Assembly: GCA_002438635.1 (NCBI GenBank)
Contig: DJPX01000040.1
Span: 1 to 26,176, forward strand
Direction: 5' to 3'
From: Bacteroidales bacterium UBA6401
GTDB taxonomy: Bacteria > Bacteroidota > Bacteroidia > Bacteroidales > UBA932
DNA: 26,176 nucleotides
A program made the translations under genes and the position numbers. A model generated the notes under the pieces. The model did no database searches. It was not told where the DNA came from and saw only the letters and a program-made list of their open reading frames with translations. Of this stretch, positions 1 through 7,603 are shown in pieces (positions within the stretch are counted from its first letter, which is position 1; every line of letters begins with the position of its first letter).

Positions 1-1
1 G

Positions 2-175
2 TCTAAGGCGCTGCACGAGAAAACGTTGGCTCTAGACTATGCGAAAAAGGAAATGTCCGGAATGAAAATTAGGATGAAAGATATGGAGGATATCGTCAGC
101 ACTCAACGGGACCATATCTCAACTCTAAAGCTTATCAATAAATACCTTTCCGGGCAAACTGGGGAAATTGACTGA
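2..175 (+). CDS. C-terminal fragment of an unrecognised coiled-coil protein
   Basis: An open frame enters from the left edge and ends at TGA 173-175, giving 57 residues. The sequence is charged and rich in K, E, M and L with heptad-like hydrophobic spacing (for example KEMSGMKIRMKDMEDIV), which suggests a coiled coil. No catalytic motif is visible, and the N-terminus lies outside the window, so no function is assigned. A perfect hairpin lies 34 bases after the stop and probably ends its transcript. The alternative, that this is a chance open frame, is possible but less likely given the strongly protein-like composition and the downstream hairpin. Confidence 0.55.
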   Translation, partial: SKALHEKTLALDYAKKEMSGMKIRMKDMEDIVSTQRDHISTLKLINKYLSGQTGEID

Positions 176-209
176 AACTTACAAGAAAAGTGTCTTGTGA
201 AAATTAAAG

Positions 210-252
210 CCGAATTCAACTTGACAGTGCAACACTGTCAAGTTGAATTCGG
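210..252 (+). terminator. Perfect 20-bp hairpin, likely terminator
   Basis: Arms 210-229 and 233-252 are exact reverse complements (20 of 20) around a 3-base loop (CAA). The element sits just after the stop of the upstream partial gene. The bases after it (TATCTATT) are only moderately T-rich, so rho-independent termination is inferred rather than certain. It could instead be a mobile palindrome. Confidence 0.55.
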
Positions 253-553
253 TATCTATTAAGGGAACTACCGAAGAAGAAATACAAAGAAACAAGGCTG
301 CTAATGACCTTTTTCTTTTGTAAGAGAGAAAACGTCCCTTTCTCAGACAAAAACTTCAATTTGCTTATTTTGTCCTAAAATAAGTCCTTTCCAAGGACAA
401 AAGAAAGATAAATCTAGAAAAAGAGGCCAATTGTACAAGCCGTGGGGATCTACAGCATAAGAGCAGTTATCTCCCGCAATGCCCTTTCATGGTAAAAACT
501 GGAAAGTAGTAGGGAATTCTTTTTTTATCACTCATCTGCCACCATGTTGTGCT
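253..553. other. Intergenic region without a recognisable gene
   Basis: This stretch is AT- and purine-rich. It contains small nested inverted repeats around 368-402: TTTTGTCC at 368-375 pairs with GGACAAAA at 395-402, and GTCCTT at 384-389 pairs with AAGGAC at 393-398. No RNA gene or coding region could be supported. The two open frames that cross its right end are judged to be by-products of the repeat tract that follows. Confidence 0.5.
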
Positions 554-672
554 ATGCCTAATAGTGGAAAAGGAGCCGTTTTGATTGTCAGTGCCCAGGA
601 TATGCGCAACCCTATACAAATGCTTTCTAGCGGAAAAGGAGTCGTTTTGACTAGCAATGCCCAGTGGTTGTT
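554..672. repeat. 66-bp-period imperfect direct repeat, two copies
   Basis: Copies begin at 554 and 620. By eye about 36 of the first 45 positions agree, with the core GGAAAAGGAG-C-CGTTTTGA followed by a CAATGCCCAG-like tail (CAGTGCCCAG in copy 1, CAATGCCCAG in copy 2). A third, poorer match to the tail (GCAATGCCCT) occurs at about 476. Both strands are open across the tract, which explains the overlapping short reading frames here. It resembles a dispersed intergenic repeat rather than a gene. The right edge overlaps the predicted promoter of the downstream phosphatase gene. Confidence 0.5.
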
Positions 673-698
673 TTTTATAAGAGTAAAGGTTAAATTTG
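668..698 (+). promoter_or_regulatory. Bacteroidota-type promoter for the phosphatase-antiporter pair
   Basis: The -33 element TTG at 668-670 is followed by 20 bases and then an exact -7 element TAAATTTG at 691-698. This fits the Bacteroidota consensus TTTG / TAnnTTTG with 19-21 bp spacing. The predicted start of transcription would lie about 25 bases before the ATG at 730. Confidence 0.55.
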
Positions 699-729
699 TA
701 TTTATCGTTAAAAAACAGAAAGTACAATA

Positions 730-2007
730 ATGGTTAGAAAGGGTTTATTATTAATGGCATCATTTGCCATATCGTGTACGAGCATTTATGCTCGAGAAGA
801 TGTCTATACGCTTCTAAAAGAGGATATTACTAGGAGTATGAATCTGCATCATAATTATGAGGCGCCATCAGAAATAGTAGAAACGCCGGCTCCACGAGGC
901 TATAAGCCTTTTTATATTAGTCATTATGGAAGGCATGGCAGTCGTTATCACTGGACTATTCAGCATCTTGATCGCGGACTTTCATTAATGGACACCTTAT
1001 ATGTACATAACCTTTTAACTGACGAAGGCAAATCTGTTAGAGAGGATTTGCTCATTATAAAAGAGGCGCACAAAGGACAGGTAGGATATCTTACGCATAA
1101 AGGAGCATTACAACATCAGGGCATCGCTCATCGTATGTATGAACGTTATCCTGCCGTCTTTAATTCCAAAAGTAGGGACGAGGTCTATGCAGTAGCAACG
1201 GCAGCGCAGCGTTGTATTCAGAGCATGGCCAATTTTTGTGTCCAACTAGCAAGGGAGAATCCTGACCTTCAATTTACTATGGATGCTGGCGAAAGATTCG
1301 CCGATTATTTAAGCAATACTTCAGGGTTAAAAAGTCTGGGCGATAGTAGGGTTGATTTTATATTGGACTCATTGTTAAGAGCTGACCTAAATCCGGAACG
1401 CATAATGCGAGAATGGGTTAGCGATGAAGATGCGTGTACAAGGTACATAAAGGATCAACGAAAATTCATATACTATGTCTTTTGGGCTGGCGGTATTGGC
1501 CAATGTCTTGATATCGAGGACCCATTTATCTATCGCCATTTCAACGAAGATGAGATATATGCACTTTGGGAGTATAATGACGCTTATTATTACAGCAATA
1601 TGTGTGGAACCATAGAAAATGGAAGAAATAGAGATTTGATAGGGAAGCGCATATTGGTCGATATAGTATCCAAAGCTGACGAGGCTATGAATGAAAAGAG
1701 CAAACGCGGTGCCGATTTGCGTTTTGGACATGATTCGGCTCTAAGCCCTCTTATGAGTCTTTTAAGAGTAGATGGTTTAGAGACGGAGCATAGTGTAGCA
1801 GATGCGGCAAAGGCATGGTATGGATTTGAGTCTATGCCCATGGCTTCAAATCTGCAGCTCATTTTTTATAAAAATAGAAAAGGAGAAGTATTGGTAAAAC
1901 TATTTTTTAATGAAAAAGAGATAACTATTCCTTCGCTTGCCTCCGAATGTGGACCATATTATAGATGGGAGAATCTACGAGAGTACTTTATGGGGTTAAT
2001 TAATTGA
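730..2007 (+). CDS. Exported histidine-type phosphatase, MINPP-like (histidine phosphatase clan, branch 2)
   Basis: This 425-residue protein begins with a signal peptide (basic VRK, hydrophobic stretch 5-18, likely cleavage after IYA at 21). The branch-2 phosphatase signature RHGSR is at 68-72, with the nucleophilic His69. A second phosphate-pocket Arg is in AVATAAQRC near 161, and the catalytic HD pair is in FGHDSAL at 334-335. Related Bacteroides proteins are multiple inositol polyphosphate phosphatases, so a phosphomonoester or phytate-like substrate in the periplasm or outer surface is inferred; substrate specificity cannot be read from the sequence. A predicted promoter lies immediately upstream. 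The antiporter gene follows after 7 bases, so the two are probably cotranscribed. Length is normal for the family. Confidence 0.85.
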   Translation: MVRKGLLLMASFAISCTSIYAREDVYTLLKEDITRSMNLHHNYEAPSEIVETPAPRGYKPFYISHYGRHGSRYHWTIQHLDRGLSLMDTLYVHNLLTDEGKSVREDLLIIKEAHKGQVGYLTHKGALQHQGIAHRMYERYPAVFNSKSRDEVYAVATAAQRCIQSMANFCVQLARENPDLQFTMDAGERFADYLSNTSGLKSLGDSRVDFILDSLLRADLNPERIMREWVSDEDACTRYIKDQRKFIYYVFWAGGIGQCLDIEDPFIYRHFNEDEIYALWEYNDAYYYSNMCGTIENGRNRDLIGKRILVDIVSKADEAMNEKSKRGADLRFGHDSALSPLMSLLRVDGLETEHSVADAAKAWYGFESMPMASNLQLIFYKNRKGEVLVKLFFNEKEITIPSLASECGPYYRWENLREYFMGLIN

Positions 2008-2014
2008 ATGGATT

Positions 2015-3640
2015 ATGTCGTTATATCTCTTTGTGTTTGCTATAGTAGTGATACTATGCGTGTTATTAAATAAATTATCCGGAAAACTGGGCATACCGGT
2101 GCTTTTATTTTTTCTGCTATTGGGAGTACTTTTCGGAATTAAGGATGCAGAATTCGCTGATCGGAACTCTTGGTTGGTGGGTGATATTAGTACTATAGCA
2201 CTGATTTTCATTATGTTTTATGGTGGGTATGGAACAAGATGGAAATCGGCTAAGCCTATAGTACGGGAGGCCTCTCTCTTAGCCACGGTGGGAGTGGCAT
2301 TAACAGCGGGATTTTTGGGACTGTTCTGCCATTTTTGCCTTAAATGGGGGTGGATTGAGAGTTTCTTAATGGGCTCTGTAATTAGTTCTACTGATGCTGC
2401 ATCAGTATTTTCTATTTTGAGAACCAGAAAGACAGGTCTAAAAAATAATACTGCTCCACTTATAGAAATGGAGAGCGGCTCGAATGACCCTATGTCTTAT
2501 ATGCTTACTACTATAATGTTGTCGATGCTTGCCGGTACCATATCTGCATCAGCGATAGTATGGGATGTGGTGGCCCAACTTCTTTTCGGTGTTGGTGGGG
2601 GATTGGCAATTGCGTATACATCGAAGATTTTTCTTAAGAAATTTCATTTCCGCAATGACCATTTCGATCTCCTGCTTTTTGTATCTATAGCAATATTATC
2701 ATATACTATTCCATCATTGATAGGAGGTAATGGCTTTCTTAGTGCGTATATAGTAGGTATTTTTCTTGGAAACACCGATTATCCTGGGAAAAAGTCACTT
2801 GTGGTATTTTTCGATGCTGTGACGAATCTAATGCAGATTATCATATTCTTTTTACTTGGTATGCTCGCCGTGCCATCTGCGCTATTGAAGTCTCTTGTTC
2901 CTGCTGTGTTGATGTTTATCTTCTTGACCCTGGTTGCAAGGCCACTGGCAGTTGGCTGTGTGTTAGCGCCATTTAAGAAATATCCTTTAAATCAGATGGG
3001 ACTTATCTCCTTTGTGGGTCTTCGAGGTGCAGCCTCGATAGTATTTGCCATCATGGTTTTGAATTCGGGACATGCCCTTAACCATGACATTTTTAGTATA
3101 GTTTTCTGTATTGTTTTAATATCTATAGCCTTACAAGGTTCTCTTATCCCGTATGTCGCGAGATTTACCCACATGACCGACTCTTCATCTAATGTTATGA
3201 CCACATTTAGTGATTTTGAGGAAAATGACGACATGTCGTTAGGTAGTATAACTATTTCCCCATTAAGTACTTGGAAGAATAAAACCGTACGAGAGCTTTC
3301 GCTCCCGCACGATTGCTTGATATTGATGGTTATCAGAGGGGATAAGAGGATAGTACCAGATGGGGGAACCATTCTGTGTGAAGGCGATGAGGTTATTTTA
3401 TGCACGAAAGCTTATAAAGATAAAGAAACCGAGAATCTCGTGTACAAGAAAGTTCCGGAAAAATGGGTTGGCTCACAGGTGAAGCATTTTCCAAATGAAA
3501 AGGATAGCCTTTTGGTGTTGCTTCAAAGGGGTGGACAGCGTATTATACCGAATGGTGAGACGGTATTACAAGAGGGAGACACTATGGTGACACTTAATCG
3601 AACTTATTCTTCGAAATCAAATTCACCTACAGACAAATAG
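2015..3640 (+). CDS. CvrA/NhaP2-type potassium (cation)/proton antiporter, CPA1 family with two RCK_C domains
   Basis: This is an inner-membrane antiporter of 541 residues. About twelve hydrophobic segments fill residues 1-375. The CPA1 transport-site motifs are visible: SSTDAAS at 124-130 and ESGSNDP with Asn157-Asp158. The soluble C-terminus carries two successive RCK_C (TrkA_C)-like repeats, about 405-465 (core VPDGGTILCEGDEVIL) and 480-535 (core IPNGETVLQEGDTMV). These are regulatory ligand-binding domains typical of NhaP2/CvrA. The likely role is K+ or Na+ export in exchange for protons during osmotic or pH stress. The start at 2015 is chosen because an ATG at 2008 opens a frame that soon stops. 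The gene is convergent with the reductase gene, with 2 bases between their stops. Confidence 0.87.
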   Translation: MSLYLFVFAIVVILCVLLNKLSGKLGIPVLLFFLLLGVLFGIKDAEFADRNSWLVGDISTIALIFIMFYGGYGTRWKSAKPIVREASLLATVGVALTAGFLGLFCHFCLKWGWIESFLMGSVISSTDAASVFSILRTRKTGLKNNTAPLIEMESGSNDPMSYMLTTIMLSMLAGTISASAIVWDVVAQLLFGVGGGLAIAYTSKIFLKKFHFRNDHFDLLLFVSIAILSYTIPSLIGGNGFLSAYIVGIFLGNTDYPGKKSLVVFFDAVTNLMQIIIFFLLGMLAVPSALLKSLVPAVLMFIFLTLVARPLAVGCVLAPFKKYPLNQMGLISFVGLRGAASIVFAIMVLNSGHALNHDIFSIVFCIVLISIALQGSLIPYVARFTHMTDSSSNVMTTFSDFEENDDMSLGSITISPLSTWKNKTVRELSLPHDCLILMVIRGDKRIVPDGGTILCEGDEVILCTKAYKDKETENLVYKKVPEKWVGSQVKHFPNEKDSLLVLLQRGGQRIIPNGETVLQEGDTMVTLNRTYSSKSNSPTDK

Positions 3641-3642
3641 TC

Positions 3643-5007
3643 CTAATTTTGTTTCAACTCCTCTACGAATTTGTTAATCTTTCTCATTTCCGCTGGGATT
3701 GGAATCCTCTGCGGGCAGTGGGGAACGCATTTTCCACAAGCTATGCAATGATCCGCCTGGCGGAGCTTGGGTACGCTGCGGTCATAACCTATTAAAAAGG
3801 CACGCCTTTCTCGTTTGTAGTCAGAGTCTTGTGATCCTTTATTAGGGAAGTTACCTTCTTGTATGCATTTGTTATAATGTGCGAAGATAGCAGGTATATC
3901 TAGACCATACGGACAAGGCATACAATAGTTACATTCATTACAAGGGATAGTTTTCAGGCTTACTATATCTTGGGCTACTCCCATAAGGAATTGGTACTCT
4001 TCTTCGCTTATGGGATTAAGAGGGGAGAATGTGTCGATATTGTCTTGAAGATGCTCCATATAAGTCATTCCACTTAAAACACAAAGTACCCCTTCAGGGG
4101 TGCCTGCGAAACGGAAAGCCCAATTGGCTATGCTTTTTTCAGGAGATTTTTCTTTTAATTCATTTGCTATATAGTCAGGAACTTTTGCTAGACGCCCTCC
4201 TAATAGGGGCTCCATAACTATAACAGATATACCCCGTTTATGAAGCTCATCGTAGAGGTATTTCGAGTTGGTGTTTTGAGAATCAATATCTGTGGCATGC
4301 TCCCATTCTAGATAATTCATTTCTATCTGCACGAAATCCCAATGATATTTTCCTTCATCGTGCCATTTGAGTGCCTGCTCGAACACTTTTATGTCTCCGT
4401 GGTATGAAAACCCTAAATTTCTAATGCGTCCGCGCTGTTTTTGCTCGACAAGATAATCCAATATGCCATTGTCTATATAGCGACTACGGAATTCTTTCAT
4501 TCCAGAGCCTATTCCTATGGCATGCAAGAGCAAGTAGTCGATGTAGTCCGTTTGAAGCTCGCGAAATGAATTTTCAAACATCTCGATAGACGCTCCTCTA
4601 CTCCATGTGTCTGGAGAGAAGTTAGACAGTTTGGTGGCTATAAAGTATTTAGAACGATCATACTTTTTAAGGGCCATTCCAGTGGATCTTTCGGATAAGC
4701 CTTTACAGTATGCAGGAGAAGTGTCGAAATAGTTGACTCCATGTTCTATGGCATAGTCTACTAGACGATTTACCATTTCTTGGTCGATTTCTGCGTCTTG
4801 GCCTTCGCCGATGGTAGGCAAGCGCATCATCCCATAGCCGAGAAGTGAAACCTTGTCTAAGGTGGCGGGGTTAGTCCTAAGTGTCATAGCGCTACCATCG
4901 CTTTTCTTTTCTTCGGCACGATGAATTTTACATCCCATTAATGATGAGGCCAATACGCTCGTGCTTGCTAATTTGAGAAATTCTCGTCTATTTATATCGT
5001 GAGACAT
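3643..5007 (-). CDS. Tat-exported aldo/keto reductase with C-terminal [4Fe-4S] motifs
   Basis: The protein has 454 residues. Its N-terminus has a twin-arginine motif (RREFLK at 7-12), a hydrophobic stretch, and a lipobox-like LMGC ending at Cys26, so it may be a Tat-exported lipoprotein. The aldo/keto reductase barrel follows (about 45-345) with the expected tetrad: Asp95 and Tyr100 in FDTSPAY, Lys126 in ATKL, His162 in LLLHA. After the barrel come two iron-sulfur motifs: C356-x2-C359-x2-C362-x2-C365 and C421-x2-C424-x2-C427-x3-C431-P. Fe-S-bearing aldo/keto reductases are a known subfamily of uncharacterised substrate. Export would remove it from cytoplasmic NADPH, so electrons may come from the neighbouring ferredoxin protein, encoded 14 bases upstream in the same orientation. 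That coupling is inferred. Confidence 0.85.
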   Translation of the reverse strand: MSHDINRREFLKLASTSVLASSLMGCKIHRAEEKKSDGSAMTLRTNPATLDKVSLLGYGMMRLPTIGEGQDAEIDQEMVNRLVDYAIEHGVNYFDTSPAYCKGLSERSTGMALKKYDRSKYFIATKLSNFSPDTWSRGASIEMFENSFRELQTDYIDYLLLHAIGIGSGMKEFRSRYIDNGILDYLVEQKQRGRIRNLGFSYHGDIKVFEQALKWHDEGKYHWDFVQIEMNYLEWEHATDIDSQNTNSKYLYDELHKRGISVIVMEPLLGGRLAKVPDYIANELKEKSPEKSIANWAFRFAGTPEGVLCVLSGMTYMEHLQDNIDTFSPLNPISEEEYQFLMGVAQDIVSLKTIPCNECNYCMPCPYGLDIPAIFAHYNKCIQEGNFPNKGSQDSDYKRERRAFLIGYDRSVPKLRQADHCIACGKCVPHCPQRIPIPAEMRKINKFVEELKQN

Positions 5008-5021
5008 CGTTATGGTATATT

Positions 5022-6524
5022 TTATATGATTCTATGAACTTCATTACCCTCCACATATATGGCACTGAAAGGCCTTGCAGGGCATAAGTATTCGCAGGCA
5101 CCGCATCCGATGCAGATCTCCGTATTCACAGCAGGAACTCGTGGCGAACTAGACTCATCGGGATTTAATTTAACCATTTTAATGGCTCCAGAAGGGCAGT
5201 GCCTAGCACAACTTCCACAGTGAATACCATCTCTAACAGGCAGGCAGTTATCCTTAATCCATACGGCGTGCCCTATCTGGGTGGAGGATTTAACATCTCT
5301 GCCAATAGGCTTAATAGCCCCAGATGGACAGACTTCACTACATTTCGTGCATTCTGGCCTGCAAAATCCTCTTTCGTATGAGAGCGTAGGCTGCATAAGG
5401 TGATTTAGCGATGATGAAGGCCTAAGAACATCGTTAGGGCAGACACTAATGCACAGCCCGCAGCTAGTACAGTGACTATACATACTTTTTAAGGAAAGCG
5501 AGCCTGGAGCGGAGATAGGTGTATACCTTACAGGTACTTTCTTTTTTTCAATGATGGCCAATCCTCCATCAATTTTCTTTTTCTGTTGTGCTTTTGCTAT
5601 GCTACCTACCAGTAGTGTACTTCCTATTAGAAAAGCTCTTCTGGATGTATCGGTAGTAGCAGAGGATTTGCTTTTTCTGATATGAGAAAAGCTGATGGCT
5701 TTTTTAGCACAATTATCTATGCAATCGGCGCATACTACGCACCGAGTATAGTCTATTTTATGGTTTTTTATGTCTATGCATGAGGCCTTGCATTTTTTAG
5801 AACATACACCACAGTTTACGCATTTATCTTGGTCTATATGTATTTTAAACCACGCCTTGCCGGCAAAAAAACTTAGAAAGGTACCCACTGGGCAAATGGT
5901 GTTACAGTATGCTCTACCATTTTTCCATGATAGGAATGTAATGATGATAAAAGTAAGTAAAGCTATTATAAATGTAGGTAGGCTTTTTATCCATACATCT
6001 TTGGAATAGAATGTATATGAGTCGGACCTTTCGCTTATGTATGCAAGAAAATTATTAATGGATAGGTATATAGGTGAAAAAAGGTTCTGAACGATACGCC
6101 CATACGCACTATAAGGAGCAAGAAGCGAAAAGACTGAACCTAAACCAACCACCACAGCCGCTATGAAAAATAGAAGAATTAGATATCTTGCAATATTGTG
6201 TGCCGATTTGTATTGAAAACGCAGCTTTTTCTTTTTACGTAATCCGCTTATATGCGATATGCCATCTTGAAATATACCCAGAGGACATATTACAGAGCAG
6301 TAGATTCGGCCTATAACCAAAGTAAGTATCAATATGGCGGCTATTACGAGTATATTGGCACTTAGTATTGCTGGAAGAAATTGAAGTCTAGCCATCCATC
6401 CCAAATAGGCGTGGACACTGCCGGTGAAGTCTAAAAACAATAGGGTTATGGCCATAAAAAAGATGGCGGCTATAGCTACTCTAAGTCTACGTAATGTATT
6501 AGAATGCACTTTCATAAGTATCAA
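5022..6524 (-). CDS. NapH-like membrane ferredoxin fused to NapG-like polyferredoxin
   Basis: This 500-residue protein has two halves. Residues 1-280 look like NapH: several membrane segments (about 14-32, 52-72, 112-137, 183-199), two CxxxCP motifs (C76-C80, C207-C211) and two [4Fe-4S] motifs (C235-C245, C262-C272). Residues 294-313 form an internal twin-arginine-like segment (TSRRAFLIG then a hydrophobic run ending SIAKA). Residues 350-500 carry four more CxnCxxCxxxCP motifs (from C352, C388, C427, C471), as in the MauM/NapG family. NapH passes electrons from quinol to NapG in nitrate respiration, but no nitrate reductase is present here. The likely client is the exported Fe-S aldo/keto reductase encoded 14 bases downstream. 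The start at 6524 lies 4 bases from the stop of a decayed truB end. Met4 is an alternative start. Confidence 0.82.
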   Translation of the reverse strand: MILMKVHSNTLRRLRVAIAAIFFMAITLLFLDFTGSVHAYLGWMARLQFLPAILSANILVIAAILILTLVIGRIYCSVICPLGIFQDGISHISGLRKKKKLRFQYKSAHNIARYLILLFFIAAVVVGLGSVFSLLAPYSAYGRIVQNLFSPIYLSINNFLAYISERSDSYTFYSKDVWIKSLPTFIIALLTFIIITFLSWKNGRAYCNTICPVGTFLSFFAGKAWFKIHIDQDKCVNCGVCSKKCKASCIDIKNHKIDYTRCVVCADCIDNCAKKAISFSHIRKSKSSATTDTSRRAFLIGSTLLVGSIAKAQQKKKIDGGLAIIEKKKVPVRYTPISAPGSLSLKSMYSHCTSCGLCISVCPNDVLRPSSSLNHLMQPTLSYERGFCRPECTKCSEVCPSGAIKPIGRDVKSSTQIGHAVWIKDNCLPVRDGIHCGSCARHCPSGAIKMVKLNPDESSSPRVPAVNTEICIGCGACEYLCPARPFSAIYVEGNEVHRII

Positions 6525-6528
6525 TATA

Positions 6529-6618
6529 TTATTCTTTTCCTAACAGGTTTAGAGCTTCGTCTATAGTAACAGCCTCCTCTATGGAAAAACCACCATTGGC
6601 AGTGCGCCTATACCGACA
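6529..6618 (-). pseudogene. truB (remnant): Displaced, diverged 3' end of a truB gene
   Basis: The minus strand reads RRTANGGFSIEE, then AVTIDEALNLLGKE, then TAA at 6529-6531. This aligns without gaps to the C-terminus of the intact TruB at 8712 (RRTGNGGYDISQ, AISMENALEMLG), with 12 of 24 residues identical. A stop at 6625-6627 closes the frame upstream, and nothing resembling the rest of TruB is present. DNA similarity is only moderate, so this is not a fresh duplication. Its stop lies 4 bases before the start of the NapH-NapG fusion gene. Confidence 0.7.
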
Positions 6619-6627
6619 GCATGTTTA

Positions 6628-6860
6628 TAATTTTAGTAAATATACATAATAATTATATTATGTCTGTAAAGATACGCTAAGAAGCCTTCGGTAATATATA
6701 TCCCTTTTCTCATTACTCTTGTACCCCAGGATACGATTTCTTCGAAACCAAACTGTCCTCGAAAATCCATTGCAAATCTTTACCGAACGCTTACTAATGA
6801 TATATTCGATATAATTATTTTCGTGGTTCCTAAATAATTAAAGTGTATACTTTTCCGAGA
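6628..6860. other. Intergenic region without a recognisable gene
   Basis: This is AT-rich sequence between the truB remnant and the methyltransferase gene. A 45-codon minus-strand frame (6633-6770) has no supporting features. No exact TAnnTTTG promoter element was found facing the redox genes; TATCTTTA at 6667-6674 (-) is a one-mismatch candidate without a -33 partner. It may be further decayed insertion sequence. Confidence 0.45.
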
Positions 6861-7445
6861 TTAAAGATATCGGTGTACTCTTTTAAAATATGTCTCGTAT
6901 GGAGCTCCGAAGGTTTGATGGCAGAATCCCTCTTCTTGAAGTATTTGTAGATGAAGCATAATGATAGGGAATATGGCGAATATCAGATGGAAGATGTTAG
7001 GGAAAGCCATAAATAGACCTATATACATTAAGTCGAATCCTACAAATGCCGGATTACGGCTGATCTGATATATTCCACTTTGGATGAGCGTTGTTTTATC
7101 TTTGTCTGGAATTCCAGCTCTCCAACTATCGGACATGGTAATCATAGCTGTGATGAAAAAGATGATCCCCAAAGTGGCGATGGTAAGTCCGGAACAGCGT
7201 AAAAATCCGCTCAATGGAGTTATCAAGCAAAGGGAAGGATACATGATTATGCTCGTGATCTCTACTGGAACTATGGTGAATGTGGCTACCCCCATTAGTC
7301 TTTCGATGCGAATTACTTTCTTAGGTTTATTACCTTTTCCTATCTGGTTGGTCCTGATGCCTTGCCTTTTTTGTGAGATTTTTTTCCAAAGATAGGCAGT
7401 GTAAAATACCGCCATTAATATGAGTGCAATTATCTTTTCTATCAT
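6861..7445 (-). CDS. Isoprenylcysteine carboxyl methyltransferase-like membrane protein (ICMT/PEMT family)
   Basis: This 194-residue membrane protein has hydrophobic segments at about 4-20, 54-76, 86-104 and 133-168. The C-terminal half carries the ICMT/phospholipid-methyltransferase signature: GIYQISRNP at 124-132, Glu171-Glu172 in QEEGF, and the closing Y183-x2-Y186-x2-RVHRY. Members bind S-adenosylmethionine at the membrane and methylate a lipid or prenylated substrate. In bacteria the substrate is usually unknown, and nothing here identifies it. It is a single-gene unit, separated on both sides by non-coding DNA and bracketed by the truB remnant and the palindromic repeats. It may therefore have arrived with that interval. 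Confidence 0.72.
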   Translation of the reverse strand: MIEKIIALILMAVFYTAYLWKKISQKRQGIRTNQIGKGNKPKKVIRIERLMGVATFTIVPVEITSIIMYPSLCLITPLSGFLRCSGLTIATLGIIFFITAMITMSDSWRAGIPDKDKTTLIQSGIYQISRNPAFVGFDLMYIGLFMAFPNIFHLIFAIFPIIMLHLQILQEEGFCHQTFGAPYETYFKRVHRYL

Positions 7446-7467
7446 AATCCCATACCGATTTGAAGCG

Positions 7468-7475
7468 CAAAAATA
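7468..7475 (-). promoter_or_regulatory. Candidate -7 element for the methyltransferase gene
   Basis: The minus strand reads TATTTTTG, an exact TAnnTTTG match, about 22 bases upstream of the ATG at 7445. The only TTG upstream is 14 bases away, closer than the usual 19-21, so support is partial. Confidence 0.33.
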
Positions 7476-7530
7476 ATATCAATTATCTGCAACCCGGTGG
7501 CGAATGTAGAAAAGTTTTGTGCTCCAATCA

Positions 7531-7586
7531 ACCTTGGCGGTGTATCATTAAGACACCATGTTCTATGGCATTTGGCTTGCCAAGGT
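7531..7586. repeat. 56-bp palindromic module 1 (REP-like)
   Basis: The end sequences ACCTTGGCGG (7531-7540) and TTGCCAAGGT (7577-7586) are inverted repeats with 8 of 10 positions pairing. An inner stem, GGTGT at 7539-7543, pairs with ACACC at 7553-7557. The module has the same length and the same outer arms as module 2, which starts 73 bases further on. Its position beside a REP-associated transposase gene suggests a REP/BIME-type element; that link is inferred. Confidence 0.5.
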
Positions 7587-7603
7587 CATTCAATAATTCT
7601 ATC

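Noticed and set aside
368..402. Nested small inverted repeats, considered as terminator or CRISPR-like
   Set aside because: Stems are only 6-8 bp, there is no T-tract, and no repeat-spacer periodicity.
554..672. CRISPR array
   Set aside because: There are only two imperfect copies at a 66-bp period, and the divergence runs through the whole unit rather than being confined to spacers.
467..730. Overlapping 83- and 86-residue reading frames on both strands
   Set aside because: They are produced by the 66-bp repeat tract, lie on both strands at once, and show no domain or start context.
2008..2075. ATG at 2008 as the antiporter start
   Set aside because: It opens a different frame that ends after about 20 codons; ATG 2015 leads the membrane protein.
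6667..6674. TATCTTTA as a promoter for the redox genes
   Set aside because: It mismatches TAnnTTTG at the last base and has no -33 element at suitable spacing.
6633..6770. 45-codon minus-strand frame in the gap before the redox genes
   Set aside because: It is short, AT-rich, ends in a low-complexity III-MYIY tail, and has no context or homology that could be recognised.
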